A stretch of DNA of 7,632 nucleotides from Gammaproteobacteria bacterium (GTDB taxonomy: Bacteria; Pseudomonadota; Gammaproteobacteria; UBA9214). The notes under the pieces were generated by a model that did not search any database, was not told the DNA's origin, and worked only from the letters and a program-made list of their open reading frames with translations. Of the stretch, positions 6,424-7,632 are shown one piece after another; positions within the stretch are counted from its first letter, which is position 1; each line of letters opens with the position of its first letter. The DNA is taken from assembly GCA_030599705.1 (NCBI GenBank), contig JAUVNM010000079.1, forward strand, positions 1-7,632, written 5' to 3'. The position numbers and the translations under genes are program-made.

Positions 6424-6432
6424 ATTCTAGCA
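6424..6432 (-). promoter_or_regulatory. Putative extended -10 promoter of the 5411-6352 sulfotransferase
   Basis: The minus strand reads TGCTAGAAT: TGC plus TAGAAT, 5 of 6 matches to the -10 consensus. No clear -35 is seen at 16-18 bases. The transcript would start near 6417, with a leader of about 53-65 bases depending on the start codon. Confidence 0.45.
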
Positions 6433-6551
6433 TGCCGGGCTATACTACTGCTGCTGACCGGGCAGTCTCCGGATAGTGCAGGCAGTCCCAAGAAAGACCA
6501 TAATTGACTGGCAGAAATCAGGATTTATTGATTCAGCTCAACTCCCGGACA

Positions 6552-6581
6552 TTGAGTACCCCGGGTACGTTAGAATATAAT
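6552..6581 (+). promoter_or_regulatory. Promoter of the GT8-like gene, with a palindrome in the spacer
   Basis: TTGAGT (6552-6557, 4 of 6) and a perfect TATAAT (6576-6581) are separated by 18 bases. The predicted start of transcription is near 6588, about 30 bases before the ATG at 6618. The spacer holds GTACCC-C-GGGTAC (6556-6568), a perfect 6-bp inverted repeat around one base. It overlaps the end of the -35 and is well placed to act as an operator. This is the strongest sigma-70-like promoter in the window. Confidence 0.6.
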
Positions 6582-6617
6582 TCGCTATGGATTAGAACCC
6601 CTTACCGAGCACAGCCT

Positions 6618-7556
6618 ATGAAAGACAACGCCGTTTTTATCCAGACCAACCACAAGCAGATCGTCGGCGCACTGGTCGCCGAATATGCACTGCGGCGCAA
6701 CTCGCAGCACAACGGCCAGTTCAATGTGCAGATCATGGATACGCGGGACTACCCGTTCTTCGCGGCCCGCGAAGGCCAGCTCTACCTGCGCGACGGCGTG
6801 AAGCGCCCCTGGCTGAACGATGACCTGCAATCATTCACGCCCACGCGTTTCCTGCCACCCGAGTTAATGGACTACCAGGGACGCGCCGTGGTCATCGACC
6901 CGGACATCTTTGCCATCGCGGACATCTGGGATCTGCTGTCCCGGGACATGGAAGGCAAGGCCATCATGTGCCGGCGCCGCCACTTGACCAAGGGTGTGGT
7001 CGATCGCTGCTTCGCCAGCAGCGTCATGCTGCTGGACTGCGCAAAGCTGACCCACTGGAAGGTGGAAGAAACTTTCAATGCCATGTTCGAGTTCAAGCAG
7101 GACTACATGCCATGGATCTGCCTGAAAGACGCGGACCGCGACAGCATCGGTCTGTTCGAGCCGGAATGGAACGACTTCGACAAGCTCACCGCAGCCACCA
7201 AGATGCTGCATGTTACGCGCCGCAAGACCCAGCCGTGGAAGGCCGGCCTGCCGATCGACTGGCGCCCCGCCGAGCGCTTCCGGTTGTTCCCGCCGGTGGC
7301 CTGGCTGATGCGTGCGCGCCGTCACCTGTTCGGTGAGTACGGCCTGCTCGGTAACTACAAGGAACACCCGGACAAAAACCAGACCAACCTGTTCTTCGGA
7401 CTGCTGAAGGAGTGCCTGGACAAGGGCATTGTTACGGAGGATATGCTGCGTGACGAAATGCGCCAGAACCATGTACGCCACGACGCCTTCGAGGTACTGG
7501 ACCAGACGCCGGACCTGAACCCGCCGGGCACCCCGCCGGTGAACCTTGCTGCCTGA
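6618..7556 (+). CDS. Glycosyltransferase, GT-A fold, GT8-like, 312 aa
   Basis: Probably a metal-dependent glycosyltransferase. VVIDPDIFAI (91-100) contains a DxD-type motif (Asp94, Asp96) in the position of the nucleotide-sugar/Mn site. It is followed by IWDLL and by SSVMLLDCAKLTHW (134-147), which resembles the 'F-S-G-vlLldl-kw' segment of GT8 enzymes. MLHVTRRKTQPWKAG (196-210) resembles the late His-to-KPW metal and phosphate motif, with His198 as candidate third ligand. The N-terminal strand AVFIQTNHKQIVGALVAEYAL is also in keeping with GT8. The reading frame is open back to a TTG at 6504, but the promoter at 6552-6581 lies inside that extension, so I use the ATG at 6618. No membrane segment or signal peptide is evident. 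The C-terminal tail (about 297-312) is Pro-rich. It could instead belong to an uncharacterised GT-A family; the donor sugar is unknown. Confidence 0.7.
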   Translation: MKDNAVFIQTNHKQIVGALVAEYALRRNSQHNGQFNVQIMDTRDYPFFAAREGQLYLRDGVKRPWLNDDLQSFTPTRFLPPELMDYQGRAVVIDPDIFAIADIWDLLSRDMEGKAIMCRRRHLTKGVVDRCFASSVMLLDCAKLTHWKVEETFNAMFEFKQDYMPWICLKDADRDSIGLFEPEWNDFDKLTAATKMLHVTRRKTQPWKAGLPIDWRPAERFRLFPPVAWLMRARRHLFGEYGLLGNYKEHPDKNQTNLFFGLLKECLDKGIVTEDMLRDEMRQNHVRHDAFEVLDQTPDLNPPGTPPVNLAA

Positions 7557-7591
7557 CAGACGAATCCCGTAAAAAAACCCCGGTGGTAATT

Positions 7592-7613
7592 GTAGGAGCC
7601 AGCTTGCTGGCGA
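7592..7613 (+). repeat. REP palindrome downstream of the GT8-like gene
   Basis: Reads GTAGGA then a perfect 6-bp stem GCCAGC / GCTGGC (7598-7603 with 7606-7611) around TT, followed by GAA. The GTAGGAGC...GCTTGCTGGCGAA form is the well-known REP type of Pseudomonas and related gammaproteobacteria. It starts 36 bases after the stop of the GT8-like gene. Its stem sequence differs from the REP at 178-203, so the two belong to different REP classes. A further CCGG-TGT-CCGG mini-hairpin follows at 7615-7625 and could be the start of a second REP unit, but the window ends there. Confidence 0.8.
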
Positions 7614-7632
7614 ATCCGGTGTCCGGGAATAC

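Noticed and set aside
6864..7481. Open frame of 205 codons on the minus strand inside the GT8-like gene
   Set aside because: It is a shadow frame produced by the GC-biased codons of the real gene; the translation has no family motif.
7566..7590. Possible intrinsic terminator after the GT8-like gene (A7 run followed by CCCCGG)
   Set aside because: The T-run is on the minus strand and no stable hairpin lies directly before it; the REP stem is about 20 bases away.

Overview
The window looks like chromosomal accessory DNA from a gammaproteobacterium with moderately high GC. The main clue is at the two edges. The left edge holds the start of a REP-associated tyrosine transposase (RAYT) with a GTAG-headed palindrome beside it. 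The right edge holds a second GTAG-headed palindrome with the GCCAGC-TT-GCTGGC core typical of REP elements in Pseudomonas-like genomes. The genus cannot be named from this sequence.

Layout from left to right: (1) 1-157, partial RAYT on the minus strand, then a REP hairpin at 178-203; (2) 240-1307, minus-strand sulfotransferase, divergent from (3) 1479-2387, plus-strand sulfotransferase of the classical SULT-like family; (4) 2381-3259, a second classical sulfotransferase on the minus strand, whose stop region overlaps that of gene 3; (5) 3266-4510, GT4-family glycosyltransferase on the minus strand, 6 bases upstream of gene 4 and probably its operon partner; (6) 4728-5375, plus-strand short sulfotransferase of the Sulfotransfer_4 type; (7) 5411-6352, minus-strand sulfotransferase with a HKTGTTW P-loop, convergent with gene 6; (8) 6618-7556, plus-strand GT-A/GT8-like glycosyltransferase with a DPD motif; then the REP at 7592-7613.

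The window is therefore a dense block of five PAPS-type sulfotransferases from at least three sequence classes, plus two glycosyltransferases, bordered by REP elements. The likely common theme is building and sulfating a cell-surface or secreted glycan or glycolipid. The glycosyltransferases would add sugars and the sulfotransferases would move sulfate from 3'-phosphoadenylyl sulfate onto hydroxyl or amino groups. The acceptor cannot be read from this sequence. No PAPS-synthesis, flippase, polymerase or export gene is present, so those functions must lie elsewhere.

The genes alternate in strand (-,+,-,-,+,-,+), and only the GT4/sulfotransferase pair looks like an operon. Most other genes appear to have their own promoter, several with a TGC-extended -10 element. 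This pattern suggests stepwise acquisition of single-gene cassettes rather than one inherited operon. No RNA gene, CRISPR array, insertion sequence or convincing intrinsic terminator was found.
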